A stretch of 64,000 nucleotides of DNA from NCBI RefSeq assembly GCF_035685805.1, contig NZ_DASSAB010000049.1, forward strand, positions 1 to 64,000, read 5' to 3'. The stretch is from Dyella_A sp035685805. GTDB taxonomy: Bacteria; Pseudomonadota; Gammaproteobacteria; Xanthomonadales; Rhodanobacteraceae. The notes below the pieces were generated by a model, which saw nothing but the letters and a program-made list of their open reading frames with translations, was not told where the DNA came from and ran no database searches. This document shows, piece by piece, positions 28,280 to 36,002 of the stretch. How positions within the stretch are numbered: the first letter of the stretch is position 1; every line of letters starts with the position of its first letter. The translations under genes and the position numbers were made by a program.

Positions 28280-28991
28280 TCACGGGCCCGGCACCGGCAT
28301 CGGGGACCGGCGGCCCGGGAAACATCCCGGCGGATGACGGTGAACAACACCGTCGGCTGCAGCAGCAGGCTCGTGCCACGCTGGCGGCGTCGCCGGCACC
28401 GGGCCTGCTCGAGCACCTGCAGGCGATCCACCGGATCGTGCTGGCGGCGGAACCTGCCGCGCTGCGACGCAGCGTCGGGTGGCTGGGTCGTCTGCTGGGC
28501 CGAGATATCACGCTGCAGGTCGAGGCCAACGCCCTGCGCAGCGAGCTCGGGGTGCATGTATTGCAGGCCCGCCAGCAGCTAGGCCGGCTGGCCGAACATG
28601 ATCAACAACTGGAGGCCCTCGGCGTTGCGCTGCGCGCCGCGATCGAGGAACTCGATCGGCAGTCCAGCCGGCTTGTCGGCCAGCCTCCGACTGACGAGCA
28701 ACAGCGGGGGCTGCACCATCTGGCCACGCTGAGCACCAGCCTGAGCACGACCGCGAGCCACCTCGGACTGATGGTCATTCACCACCGGCAGCTGACCCAG
28801 CGGGCGCGGCGGATATTGCCCCACGTCGAAATGCTGCTCGACCAGCAGCGCATGCTCCGCGCCGGGCTGAGCGCGCAGGCGGCGCTTCAGGCAGCCATGG
28901 TTCGCTCGATTCCGTGCAGGACCTTGCATCGGATGCGCCGAGCGGAGCTCCACCGATTTCATTCTCTCCCGACGATTCCACGCCCCGATGA
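28276..28991 (+). pseudogene. Helical protein between the ATPase and telA, apparently frameshifted
   Basis: The gene starts at TTG 28276, overlapping the ATPase stop. It reads as a Leu/Ala/Gln-rich helical protein to about base 28904 and was not recognised. After that the same frame gives unlikely sequence (CRTLHRMRRAELHRF) and runs straight into telA. Shifting frame near 28897-28906 gives LDSVQDLASDAPSGAPPIS and a stop at TGA 28989-28991, ten bases before telA, with GAGGA of a ribosome binding site at the stop. One missing base explains this. With it restored the product would be about 238 residues. A true mutation and a sequencing error cannot be separated here. Confidence 0.65.
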
Positions 28992-29001
28992 GGACGCTCC
29001 C

Positions 29002-30126
29002 ATGACCGACCCCACCCCGAACGACCACCCGGCACCGATATCGCCGGCGCTAAGCGACGCAGCGCTCCGGGACCTGGGCCTCTCCACTGCGGACATCGAG
29101 CAGGTGATGGAGGCGGCCAGGGCACTGCAGGATCTCAGTCCCGGCAACCTTCACAGCTATGGTCGGGAGGCGGCCGGACGCACCACCACGTTCAGCACGC
29201 AGTTGCTGGAGAAGGTTCGCAATGCCGATCTCGACAGCAGCGGCGAAAAGCTGGGCGAGGTGGTGCGGATTGCCCGCAGCCTCAAGCTCGCAGGCCTGAA
29301 CGAGCGATCGAGCGTACCGATCATCGGTCCGTTGCTGGATCGCATGAAGGCCGGGAAAGGGGAGTTGGTGCAGCGCTACAGCACCACCAACCAGCAGATC
29401 GATCAGTTGATGATCGATGTCGGCAACACGCAGTCCACGCAGCAGCAGCGCGTGCGCGAGTACGACCAGATGCACGAGATCGTGCGCGAAGAGCGCCACC
29501 AGCTCGGCATCCACATTGCCGCCGGGCGGGTGCGCATCGGCGAGCTGCAGCAGGAGCTGGAGGCGCTGCGCGGTCAGGATGATCCGGACTCCCGCGTGCG
29601 CCGGGCGGAACTGGACAACGCGCTGCGCCTCATCGACAAGCGGGTATCGGACCTGCAGGTACTGCAGCAGGTGGCGGAACAGACCCTGCCGATGATCCGG
29701 CTGATCCAGGCGAATGCGATCCAGCTGATCGAGAAGTTCAGCGCGGTTCGGGACGTGACCATACCCATGTGGCGCAACCAGTTCGCGATCCAGTTGTCGC
29801 TGGCCGACCAGCGCAGCGCGGTGGAGCTGGCCAACGCCATCGACGACGCCAGCAACGAGCTGATGCGCAAGAACGCCGAGATGGTGCACGCGGCCACCGT
29901 GGGCGCGGCGCGTGCCAACCAGCGATCGATCGTCGACCTGGAGACGTTGCGCACCGTCAATGAGACGCTGATCAGCACGGTCGAGGAAGTGCGGCAGATC
30001 CACCGCGACGGCATGGCCGCTCGCCGGAACCTCGCCGCGGAAATCGTGGCCATGCGCGATGATCTGCAGAAGCGGCTCGCCCAGGCCACCAGTGATCAAA
30101 CCGATGTTCAGGAGACAGGTTCATGA
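29002..30126 (+). CDS. telA: TelA/KlaA-family toxic anion resistance protein
   Basis: This 374-residue, largely helical protein of the TelA (PF05816) family is linked to tellurite and other stress resistance; its biochemistry is unknown. Typical stretches are SVPIIGPLLDRM, QRYSTTNQQIDQLM, IPMWRNQFAIQLSLADQR and NELMRKNAEMVHAATVGAARA. ATG 29002 is preferred to the longer open frame reaching back to 28276 because it has its own ribosome binding site (GAGGA, 28990-28994) and the family N-terminus. Its stop overlaps the next gene (ATGA). Confidence 0.9.
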   Translation: MTDPTPNDHPAPISPALSDAALRDLGLSTADIEQVMEAARALQDLSPGNLHSYGREAAGRTTTFSTQLLEKVRNADLDSSGEKLGEVVRIARSLKLAGLNERSSVPIIGPLLDRMKAGKGELVQRYSTTNQQIDQLMIDVGNTQSTQQQRVREYDQMHEIVREERHQLGIHIAAGRVRIGELQQELEALRGQDDPDSRVRRAELDNALRLIDKRVSDLQVLQQVAEQTLPMIRLIQANAIQLIEKFSAVRDVTIPMWRNQFAIQLSLADQRSAVELANAIDDASNELMRKNAEMVHAATVGAARANQRSIVDLETLRTVNETLISTVEEVRQIHRDGMAARRNLAAEIVAMRDDLQKRLAQATSDQTDVQETGS

Positions 30127-30368
30127 AGGAACAACACAGCCACCTCGAGATCGCCATCGCCTCGATCAAATGCTTTCAGGATGACGGCCGGCTGGATCCG
30201 GCGGAACTCGATCAACTTGTTTCGATCGCCGAGCGCGATGGGTCGATCGACCCTGAGGAGGCGCGCGTGCTGGAGAGGATCATGGGCAAGCTCAGGCCCG
30301 AGGAGCTGGATGAGGCCATGCTTACGCGGGTCGAGGCGCTCCGGGCAAAGCTTCTGCCGCTGCTCTAG
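30123..30368 (+). CDS. Small TerB-like acidic protein
   Basis: This 81-residue acidic helical protein has EF-hand-like spacing of acidic residues (QDDGRLDPAELDQL and ERDGSIDPEEARVL), as in short TerB-like proteins. TerB-family proteins bind metal and accompany TelA and TerD in stress systems. It is much shorter than full TerB (about 150 residues). It overlaps telA by four bases (ATGA), so the two are translationally coupled. The TerB label is tentative; a calcium-binding-like regulatory protein is an equal reading. Confidence 0.6.
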   Translation: MKEQHSHLEIAIASIKCFQDDGRLDPAELDQLVSIAERDGSIDPEEARVLERIMGKLRPEELDEAMLTRVEALRAKLLPLL

Positions 30369-30449
30369 CCCTGCTTGATCCGGACGGCCCGCCGGGCGAC
30401 GCCGTTCGCCTGTTTCCCCGGTATGCCGCGGGATTCGCGCTCACGCTGG

Positions 30450-30480
30450 CCCGGCATCCCGGCATCCCGGCATCCCGGCC
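30450..30480 (+). repeat. Short tandem repeat, 8-base unit
   Basis: The unit CCCGGCAT is repeated nearly four times in tandem within the 246-base gap between the TerB-like gene and the convergent peptidase gene. An 8-base unit away from any reading frame could expand or contract without harming a protein. No function is evident. The rest of this gap holds no recognisable feature. Confidence 0.7.
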
Positions 30481-30614
30481 GCCGTGGCGGAGCGGAGGGT
30501 TCGTCCTCACCGCGCAAGGAATGAGCAGGCGGTGGTGCACCCGTCTCAGCGCAAGCGTTCGGGCTATCTAGCTGTGGAACGGAAGGCCTCGACCGGGAGA
30601 GTGTGCTCCCACGA

Positions 30615-31622
30615 TTACTGGGTCGCAGGTGCGCCGGTACGTTCGCCGGGTCGGAAGGGTAGCGGCGAGCCGGCGCGGATGCCCGCGCGCCATTTGGACA
30701 GTTGCTGTTCGATCCCCGCGCCCACCGCGATCTGTGGCTCGGACGGGGTGAGATGGTCGCGGGACTCCCAGCGGGCCACTTCCGCACTGGCGTCGCGAAA
30801 CGCCTGGACGGGATCAGGTGTGCGGTTGAGTGCGTCGACGAGCCATGCGCGGCCGAAGTAGGTGGCGTCGGAGTCGCTGCCGCAGCCGAACGAGGAGCGG
30901 TCGCTGCGGGCTGCGGTCATCACCAGGGTGCCATCCCCCTGCAGGGGTGAGACGAATCCGCCGGAATAGCAGGCGTTCACCACCACGACCTTCCACTTGA
31001 ACGGGTGCTCTTCCAGGATGCCGGCGAGGTCGCGGGCGCCGATCTGGTCCAGCGGCAGGGGATCCATGTCCACCAGCAGGTTGTGCTCCGGGTCGCCGTG
31101 GCTGGTGAGGTAAAGCATGAGGATGTCGCGCCGCGGGTCCATCACGCGCGACAGCGCAGTCAGCAGATTTTCCAGATTGCTCCAGCTGGCCAAGGGCAAT
31201 GTGTCGAGCGTTGCAGGGTTGTTGGCGAGTACCACGCTGTGAGCGCGCCGGCCGTAGCGCTGCTCGAACAAACGGGCCGCGTATTCCGCCTCGTTGCGGA
31301 AGACGTCTTCGCTGCCATCCCCGGCGAACGTCACCAGATAGAGGTTGGGTACGCCTGCGACAGGCGGTGTCAGCTGATCGAGCGCGCGCCGCAACAGGCG
31401 GGGCTGGGCGTAAAGCACCTGCTCGGGCGAAGGAGCATCGACGGGCCATCGGTCCGGGGGCGTATCCACGGGCTCGGCGTCGGCGGCTGTCTTCACGGCA
31501 GTTGCCGCCGTGGCCGGTGGGTGTGGCACGAGGACAGCGGAGGGTGGCGACTGGTGTGCCACCGTTGCGGTCAACGCCGCGCCGGTGGCGAAAGCGAGCA
31601 GGGCAGTGAGCAGCAAGCGCAC
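30615..31622 (-). CDS. Secreted legumain/caspase-like cysteine peptidase (family C13)
   Basis: This 335-residue protein starts at GTG 31622 with a signal-peptide-like hydrophobic stretch (residues 2-22). An Ala/Pro-rich linker leads to a C13-type caspase-fold domain. The catalytic His is in YLTSHGD (His175) and the Cys in VVVNACYSGG (Cys218), each after a hydrophobic strand as in legumain, gingipain and caspase folds. It would act in the periplasm or outside the cell. It lies just downstream of mtnC on the same strand but has no obvious part in methionine salvage. Substrate unknown. Confidence 0.8.
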   Translation of the reverse strand: MRLLLTALLAFATGAALTATVAHQSPPSAVLVPHPPATAATAVKTAADAEPVDTPPDRWPVDAPSPEQVLYAQPRLLRRALDQLTPPVAGVPNLYLVTFAGDGSEDVFRNEAEYAARLFEQRYGRRAHSVVLANNPATLDTLPLASWSNLENLLTALSRVMDPRRDILMLYLTSHGDPEHNLLVDMDPLPLDQIGARDLAGILEEHPFKWKVVVVNACYSGGFVSPLQGDGTLVMTAARSDRSSFGCGSDSDATYFGRAWLVDALNRTPDPVQAFRDASAEVARWESRDHLTPSEPQIAVGAGIEQQLSKWRAGIRAGSPLPFRPGERTGAPATQ

Positions 31623-31637
31623 GGAGTGCCGCCCTGG

Positions 31638-32327
31638 TCAGACGCTGATCGCGTCGAAATCGCGATAGGCCGGATGCGCCGCCGAGGGCGGCAGCTCCTG
31701 CAGCGGATCGCGCAGCAGCCAGGCAGTCTGGAATCCCGCCAGCCGAGCCGCGTCGAGTTCCTGGAGGATGTCGGACAGGAACAGGATGTGCGCCGGCTGC
31801 TCCCCAATCGCTTCGGCGATGGCCGTATACGAAGCGGCCTCGCGCTTGGGGCCGGTCTGGGTGTCGAAGTAGCCGGCGAACAGCGGACCGAGGTCGCCTG
31901 CCTCGCTGTGCCGGAAAAACAGCTTTTGTGCCGGCACCGAGCCCGACGAGTAAACGTAGAGCTTGAGGCCCTGGGCGCGCCAGGCGCGCAGGCGCGCCGG
32001 CACCTCGCCGTAGAGGTGGGCACGGTAGTCGCCGGCCTCGTAGCCTTCTTTCCAGATCATTCCCTGCAGCGCCTTCAGGGCGGTCGACTTGCGGTCCTCG
32101 TCGATCCAGCGCAGCAGCATCTCGATCACCTCCTGCCGATCTGCCTCGATCAACCCTGCCTCGCGGGCCGCCTCATGCAGCCAGTGCTGCACTTCGGGCG
32201 TATCCACGTGGGTCTCGATGAAGGCCGGCAGGCGCTTGCGCGCGTACGGGAACAGTACGTCGCGAACGAAGTCGATCGAGCTGGTGGTGCCCTCGATGTC
32301 AGTGACGATGGCGCGGATCTCGATCAT
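31638..32327 (-). CDS. mtnC: Acireductone synthase (enolase-phosphatase E1)
   Basis: This 229-residue HAD-family enzyme of the methionine salvage pathway enolises and dephosphorylates 2,3-diketo-5-methylthiopentyl-1-phosphate to acireductone. The nucleophile motif is IVTDIEGTTSSIDFV (first Asp near residue 9), followed by YVYSSGSVPAQKLFF and the acidic FLSDILQELDAA. It is third in the run mtnB-mtnD-mtnC on the minus strand, 31 bases after mtnD. The upstream genes mtnA and mtnN are not in this window. Confidence 0.95.
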   Translation of the reverse strand: MIEIRAIVTDIEGTTSSIDFVRDVLFPYARKRLPAFIETHVDTPEVQHWLHEAAREAGLIEADRQEVIEMLLRWIDEDRKSTALKALQGMIWKEGYEAGDYRAHLYGEVPARLRAWRAQGLKLYVYSSGSVPAQKLFFRHSEAGDLGPLFAGYFDTQTGPKREAASYTAIAEAIGEQPAHILFLSDILQELDAARLAGFQTAWLLRDPLQELPPSAAHPAYRDFDAISV

Positions 32328-32358
32328 CGGTGTGTCCTTGCATCTGCCGGTGGCGCCA

Positions 32359-32922
32359 TCAGGCGTCGCCGCTGCGGTGTGGCGTCATGCGGGGAAACCG
32401 GCCCGCTATCTCCGTGCCGGTGAAGTTGGCCACCCAGCCTTCCTTGTTGGTGAACAGGCGGATGGCGACGAAATAGGGCGATTCGCTCATGTCGAACCAG
32501 TGCGGCGTACCGTCGGGCACGCCGATCAGGTCGCCCTGTTCGCAGAGCACCTCGTAGACCTTGCCATCGATGTGCAGCGTGAACTGTCCCGCGCCGGCAA
32601 CGAAAAAGCGCACTTCGTCCTCGCTGTGGGTGTGCTCGTCCAGGAATTTTTTTCGCAGCGCGGCCCGGTCCGGATGGTCGGGGGCGAGGCTGATCACGTC
32701 CACCGCCTGGTAGCCCCCGCTGGCCATCAGCCGGTCTATGTCGGCCCGATAGGCTGCGATCACTTCATCCTGGCTGGCGCCGGGAGCGACCGGCTGGGCC
32801 GCCTGCCATTGCTCGAAGCGGATGCCCACCGCCGCCAGCGCGGCCGCGATGGCCACATGGTCGTGATGCTCGGCCAGCGCCCCGTCCGGGCGGGTGTCTT
32901 CGTAGATGCGCAGACGGCTCAT
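32359..32922 (-). CDS. mtnD: Acireductone dioxygenase
   Basis: This 187-residue cupin enzyme oxidises acireductone to the keto acid precursor of methionine (iron form) or to an off-pathway product (nickel form). The metal ligands are in EHTHSEDEVRFFV (the HxHx4E motif), with a further His in PDGTPHWFDM. It overlaps the end of mtnB by four bases, so the genes are coupled. Sequence alone does not tell which metal is used. Confidence 0.96.
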   Translation of the reverse strand: MSRLRIYEDTRPDGALAEHHDHVAIAAALAAVGIRFEQWQAAQPVAPGASQDEVIAAYRADIDRLMASGGYQAVDVISLAPDHPDRAALRKKFLDEHTHSEDEVRFFVAGAGQFTLHIDGKVYEVLCEQGDLIGVPDGTPHWFDMSESPYFVAIRLFTNKEGWVANFTGTEIAGRFPRMTPHRSGDA

Positions 32923-33566
32923 GCGGACAACCTCCTCAGATCCAGTTCGCAGGAAAGCAGAAACTCCAGCGCCTCCAGGTGACGACGCGTTTCTGCCATG
33001 GTGCGTCCCCAGGTGTAGATGCCGTGGCCGTCGATCAGATAGGCGTGCAGCGGCTTTCCTTCATCCAGCCACGCATCCACCCGGGCGACCAGCTCCGGCA
33101 TCTGCTGAGTGTTGGGGAATACCGGTATCTCCAGCACGCTTTCATGCGTGTCGAAACCGGTGATCGCCTTCTGCAGCTCCCAGCCGCGCAGGCGGATGAC
33201 CCCGTCTGCGGCAAATAGACGCGAAGCCACGCTCTGGGTGCGCGAATGGGTGTGTAGTACCGCCTGCATCGCCGGCCAGCGCCGATACACCTGCGTGTGC
33301 AACGCCGTTTCGGCACTGGGCCGCGCCTCGCTGCCAACGGCATGTCCATCGAGGTCGATCAGCATGATGTCGCCGCGATCCAGCTTGCCTTTGTCACGCC
33401 CGGAAACGGTGATGGCGGCGTGCGAATCGTCCACCCGCATCGAGAAATTGCTGCTGGTGGCGGGGGTCCATCCGAGCGCGGCGAGTTCTCGCGCGGACTG
33501 TGCAATCGCGTCGGCGCAGGCGAAGAACGCGTCGGATGAAATGTTCTGTGGCAGCGCTGGTGACAT
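32919..33566 (-). CDS. mtnB: Methylthioribulose-1-phosphate dehydratase
   Basis: This 215-residue class II aldolase/adducin-family zinc enzyme dehydrates methylthioribulose-1-phosphate in methionine salvage. Zinc-ligand sequences are HTHSRTQSV and, near the C-terminus, DGHGIYTWG. ATG 33566 gives the family N-terminus (MSPALPQNISSDAFFACAD) and is preferred to the longer frame from 33668. A perfect 14-base palindrome sits just before this start. It is first of the mtnBDC run and divergent from the high-potential iron-sulfur protein gene. Confidence 0.95.
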   Translation of the reverse strand: MSPALPQNISSDAFFACADAIAQSARELAALGWTPATSSNFSMRVDDSHAAITVSGRDKGKLDRGDIMLIDLDGHAVGSEARPSAETALHTQVYRRWPAMQAVLHTHSRTQSVASRLFAADGVIRLRGWELQKAITGFDTHESVLEIPVFPNTQQMPELVARVDAWLDEGKPLHAYLIDGHGIYTWGRTMAETRRHLEALEFLLSCELDLRRLSA

Positions 33567-33571
33567 GGCTA

Positions 33572-33585
33572 TTTGGACGTCCAAA
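33572..33585 (-). promoter_or_regulatory. Perfect palindrome before mtnB (candidate operator)
   Basis: TTTGGACGTCCAAA is perfectly self-complementary over 14 bases and ends six bases before the mtnB start codon. Its core GACGTC is shared with the MetJ box (AGACGTCT) of enteric bacteria, although MetJ is not known to me from this group. A weak extended -10 (TGTTATCCT on the minus strand) lies about 17 bases upstream, which would put the palindrome over the start of the transcript. Regulator unknown. Confidence 0.5.
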
Positions 33586-33732
33586 CGGGTCGAAAGGATA
33601 ACATGAGCAGTCGGCGCGCCATCGGTTAATGCGAGCCATTCTCGCAAGTCAGGAAACATTGCGGTCAAAGGGTTAGCATCACGTAGTCAATCGCCGCGTC
33701 GGCGGCAGTTTATCCATGACGGAGGTTTGCCA

Positions 33733-34065
33733 ATGTCCCACGAAGAAAGCACTGAGTCGCGTCGTCGATTCCTCAAGATCGCTGCCGGTACGGCCGCGGC
33801 GGCGGTAGTGGTTGGTACGCTGCCGCGCTTGGCACGCGCTGCCGATCTGCCGCATGTTTCGGAGTCGGATCCGACTGCGAAGGCGCTCGGTTACGTGGAG
33901 AACGCCAGCGAGACCAAGGATCCGAAGCACAAGGCCGGCGACAATTGCGCCAATTGCCAGTTCTACAGCGGGGGTCCCACCGGCTTCGGCCCCTGCCAGT
34001 TGTTCCCGGGCAAGGCAGTGAGCGCGAAGGGCTGGTGCGTATCGCACGCGGTGAAGGCGGGCTGA
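33733..34065 (+). CDS. High-potential iron-sulfur protein, Tat-exported
   Basis: This 110-residue periplasmic electron carrier has one [4Fe-4S] cluster. A twin-arginine signal (ESRRRFLKIAAG near residues 8-19) precedes a hydrophobic stretch and cleavage near ARAAD. The mature part carries the four cluster cysteines in DNCANCQF, GPCQLF and GWCVSH, the HiPIP spacing. ATG 33733 follows GGAGG at 33721-33725; the in-frame TTG at 33727 is less likely. A strong terminator follows. HiPIPs usually feed electrons to reaction centres or terminal oxidases. Confidence 0.95.
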   Translation: MSHEESTESRRRFLKIAAGTAAAAVVVGTLPRLARAADLPHVSESDPTAKALGYVENASETKDPKHKAGDNCANCQFYSGGPTGFGPCQLFPGKAVSAKGWCVSHAVKAG

Positions 34066-34095
34066 TAGTTTTTCCGTCTGCTGCAGGATGAAAAG

Positions 34096-34123
34096 AAAGG
34101 CCGGCTGCGAAGCCGGCCTTTTT
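34096..34123 (+). terminator. Rho-independent terminator after the HiPIP gene
   Basis: AAAGGCCGGCT (34096-34106) pairs perfectly with AGCCGGCCTTT (34111-34121) around the loop GCGA, and the T-run continues to 34123. It lies 30 bases after the HiPIP stop codon and is a textbook intrinsic terminator, making that gene a single-gene transcript. Confidence 0.93.
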
Positions 34124-34468
34124 CGTTTGTGCGTACGCGGCGCCATGTGCGGCGATGCCTAAAAGTGCTGCCCGGCGCGTCGGGATGAGGAGCTGACCCT
34201 GTCCGACGCGCCGGGCGGCGATCCGGGGCCCACTGCCAAGTGATATACCCGCGGACCACGGATCATACTCTCGCCCCCGCCGACTTTGGCGGACCTGCGG
34301 CCAATTTTCCGCAGAAATATATCGTTAAATCGTTTTAATACAGCGACTTGCGACAAAAATTCCGGCCGGGACTTCCCTTGCCGACGGCGCGTGACCAGCA
34401 CCACGGAATATCTGCCGATGGTCGACGATTCGGGAGATTTCTCTCCTTTTTGCTGCCGTTCGGCGCAT
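34124..34468 (+). other. 345-base intergenic region with a strong inverted repeat
   Basis: No gene is seen here. GCCCGGCGCGTCGGGA (34170-34185) faces TCCGACGCGCCGGGC (34202-34216); the arms pair over about 15 bases with a 16-base loop and no T-run follows. A locally AT-rich stretch (about 34300-34370) contrasts with the surrounding GC-rich DNA. The region lies beyond the 3' ends of the convergent HiPIP and permease genes, so a promoter is not expected; the hairpin may act as a transcript-end structure for the permease. Confidence 0.5.
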
Positions 34469-35926
34469 TTAGACGCCGTTCGTTGCCTCCGAGGTTTGCT
34501 TCAGCACGCTGTGCTTGCGGCCGTAGAGGAAGTAAATCGCGAACCCGAGCAGCGTCCAGACGCCGAGCACGGCCCAGTTGAACCAGTCGAGGCTGAAGAG
34601 CAGCGCGAAGCAGCTGCCGACGCCGGCGATGCAGGTGAACCATACCCACGGCACGCGGAACGTCCGGGGCAACTCGGGCAGGGTGTGCCTCAGGATCAGC
34701 ACGCCGGCGCAGACGGCGGAGAAGGCGATCAGCGTGCCCATCGAGGTGAGATTGGCCAGCAGATCTAGGGGAAACACCGCTGCCAGAAGCGCGATCAGGG
34801 CGCCGGTAATCAGCGTGTTGATGTGCGGCGTGCGATAGCGCGGGTGCACCTTGGCGAACACGCTCGGCAACATGCCGTCGCGGGCCATGATCATGAAGAT
34901 CCGGGGCTGCGCAATGATCATCACCAGCACGACCGACGACAGCCCGATCATGGCGCCGATCTCGACGATCAATCGCAGCCAGTCCAGCTGAGGGTGCGCT
35001 GCAACGGCGGTGACCACCGGCTCGGACGTATCCAGCACGGTATACGGGACCAAGCCCGTTAGCACCGCCGCCATGGCGAGGTAGAGCACGGTGCAGATCA
35101 CCAGCGAGACGATGATGCCGAAGGGCAGGTCGCGCTGCGGGTTCTTGCACTCCTGCGCCGCGGTGGAGGTGGCCTCGAAGCCGATGTATGCGAAAAACAC
35201 CATGGCCGCACCACGCATGATTCCCGACCAGCCATAGCGCCCGTCGCCCTGGGGCTCGGGAATGAACGGATGCCAGTTGGCCGGGTTCACATAGCGGTAG
35301 CCGGCCACGACCACCACCACGATCAGCCCGACCTTGATCAGCACCATCAGCGCGTTCAGTCCCGAGGACTCGCGGATGCCCACGTAGCAGAGCCACGTCA
35401 GTGCAAGCACGATCGCCACGGCGGGCATGTTGAACAGGTGCCCGGTCGCGACCAGCCGCCCGTCGGTGAAAGCCAGCGGCGCTTCGGTGAGTGCCACTGG
35501 CAGGTGAACCCCGACATGGTCCAGCAGGCTGGTGAAATAGCCGGTCCAGCTGGCCGCTACCGCCGCGGCGGAGATGCCGTACTCGGCGACCATGTTCCAG
35601 CCGATGAACCAGGCCGCCAACTCGCCGAGCGATGCATAGGCATAGGAATAGGAGCTGCCGGAAATCGGGATCAGCGTGGCGAACTCGGCATAGCACAGGG
35701 CGCTGAAGCCGCTGCAGATCGCCGCGAGGATGAAGGAGATCAGCACCGCGGGGCCTGCGTGCTCCGCGGCCGCGGTCCCGGTAACCACGAAGATGCCGGT
35801 GCCAATGACCGCACCGATGCCCAGCGCCGTGATGCCCCACGGGCCCAGTGTGCGGCGCAGGCCTGGCCCATGCTGGTTTTCGTCGTGGCTGAAGTCGGTC
35901 TTGCGGGCGAGTAGTTGCTTGAGCAT
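34469..35926 (-). CDS. APC-family amino acid permease, copy 1
   Basis: This 485-residue inner-membrane transporter of the amino acid/polyamine/cation superfamily has about twelve membrane segments. The first helix carries the superfamily signature GIGAVIGTGIFVVTG, and the sixth region has FFAYIGFEATSTAAQE, typical of the cationic amino acid transporter (CAT, YhdG) branch. ATG 35926 gives MLKQLLARK, like its neighbour, and is chosen over the longer frame from 35986. A related permease lies 76 bases upstream. Substrate cannot be fixed from sequence. Confidence 0.9.
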   Translation of the reverse strand: MLKQLLARKTDFSHDENQHGPGLRRTLGPWGITALGIGAVIGTGIFVVTGTAAAEHAGPAVLISFILAAICSGFSALCYAEFATLIPISGSSYSYAYASLGELAAWFIGWNMVAEYGISAAAVAASWTGYFTSLLDHVGVHLPVALTEAPLAFTDGRLVATGHLFNMPAVAIVLALTWLCYVGIRESSGLNALMVLIKVGLIVVVVVAGYRYVNPANWHPFIPEPQGDGRYGWSGIMRGAAMVFFAYIGFEATSTAAQECKNPQRDLPFGIIVSLVICTVLYLAMAAVLTGLVPYTVLDTSEPVVTAVAAHPQLDWLRLIVEIGAMIGLSSVVLVMIIAQPRIFMIMARDGMLPSVFAKVHPRYRTPHINTLITGALIALLAAVFPLDLLANLTSMGTLIAFSAVCAGVLILRHTLPELPRTFRVPWVWFTCIAGVGSCFALLFSLDWFNWAVLGVWTLLGFAIYFLYGRKHSVLKQTSEATNGV

Positions 35927-36002
35927 GGTGGTCCCGGAAAAGGCGACGGCACGGCTTTCACCGTGCCGTCGTGGCGTCAATCGCAAAAGCGCGTTGGTTG
36001 TC

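Noticed and set aside
28276..30126. A single 616-residue fusion protein with TelA at its C-terminus
   Set aside because: telA has its own start and ribosome binding site at a stop codon of the shifted upstream frame, so the fusion is better explained by a lost base.
30450..30480. CRISPR array
   Set aside because: The repeat unit is only eight bases in direct tandem with no spacers, and no cas genes are present.
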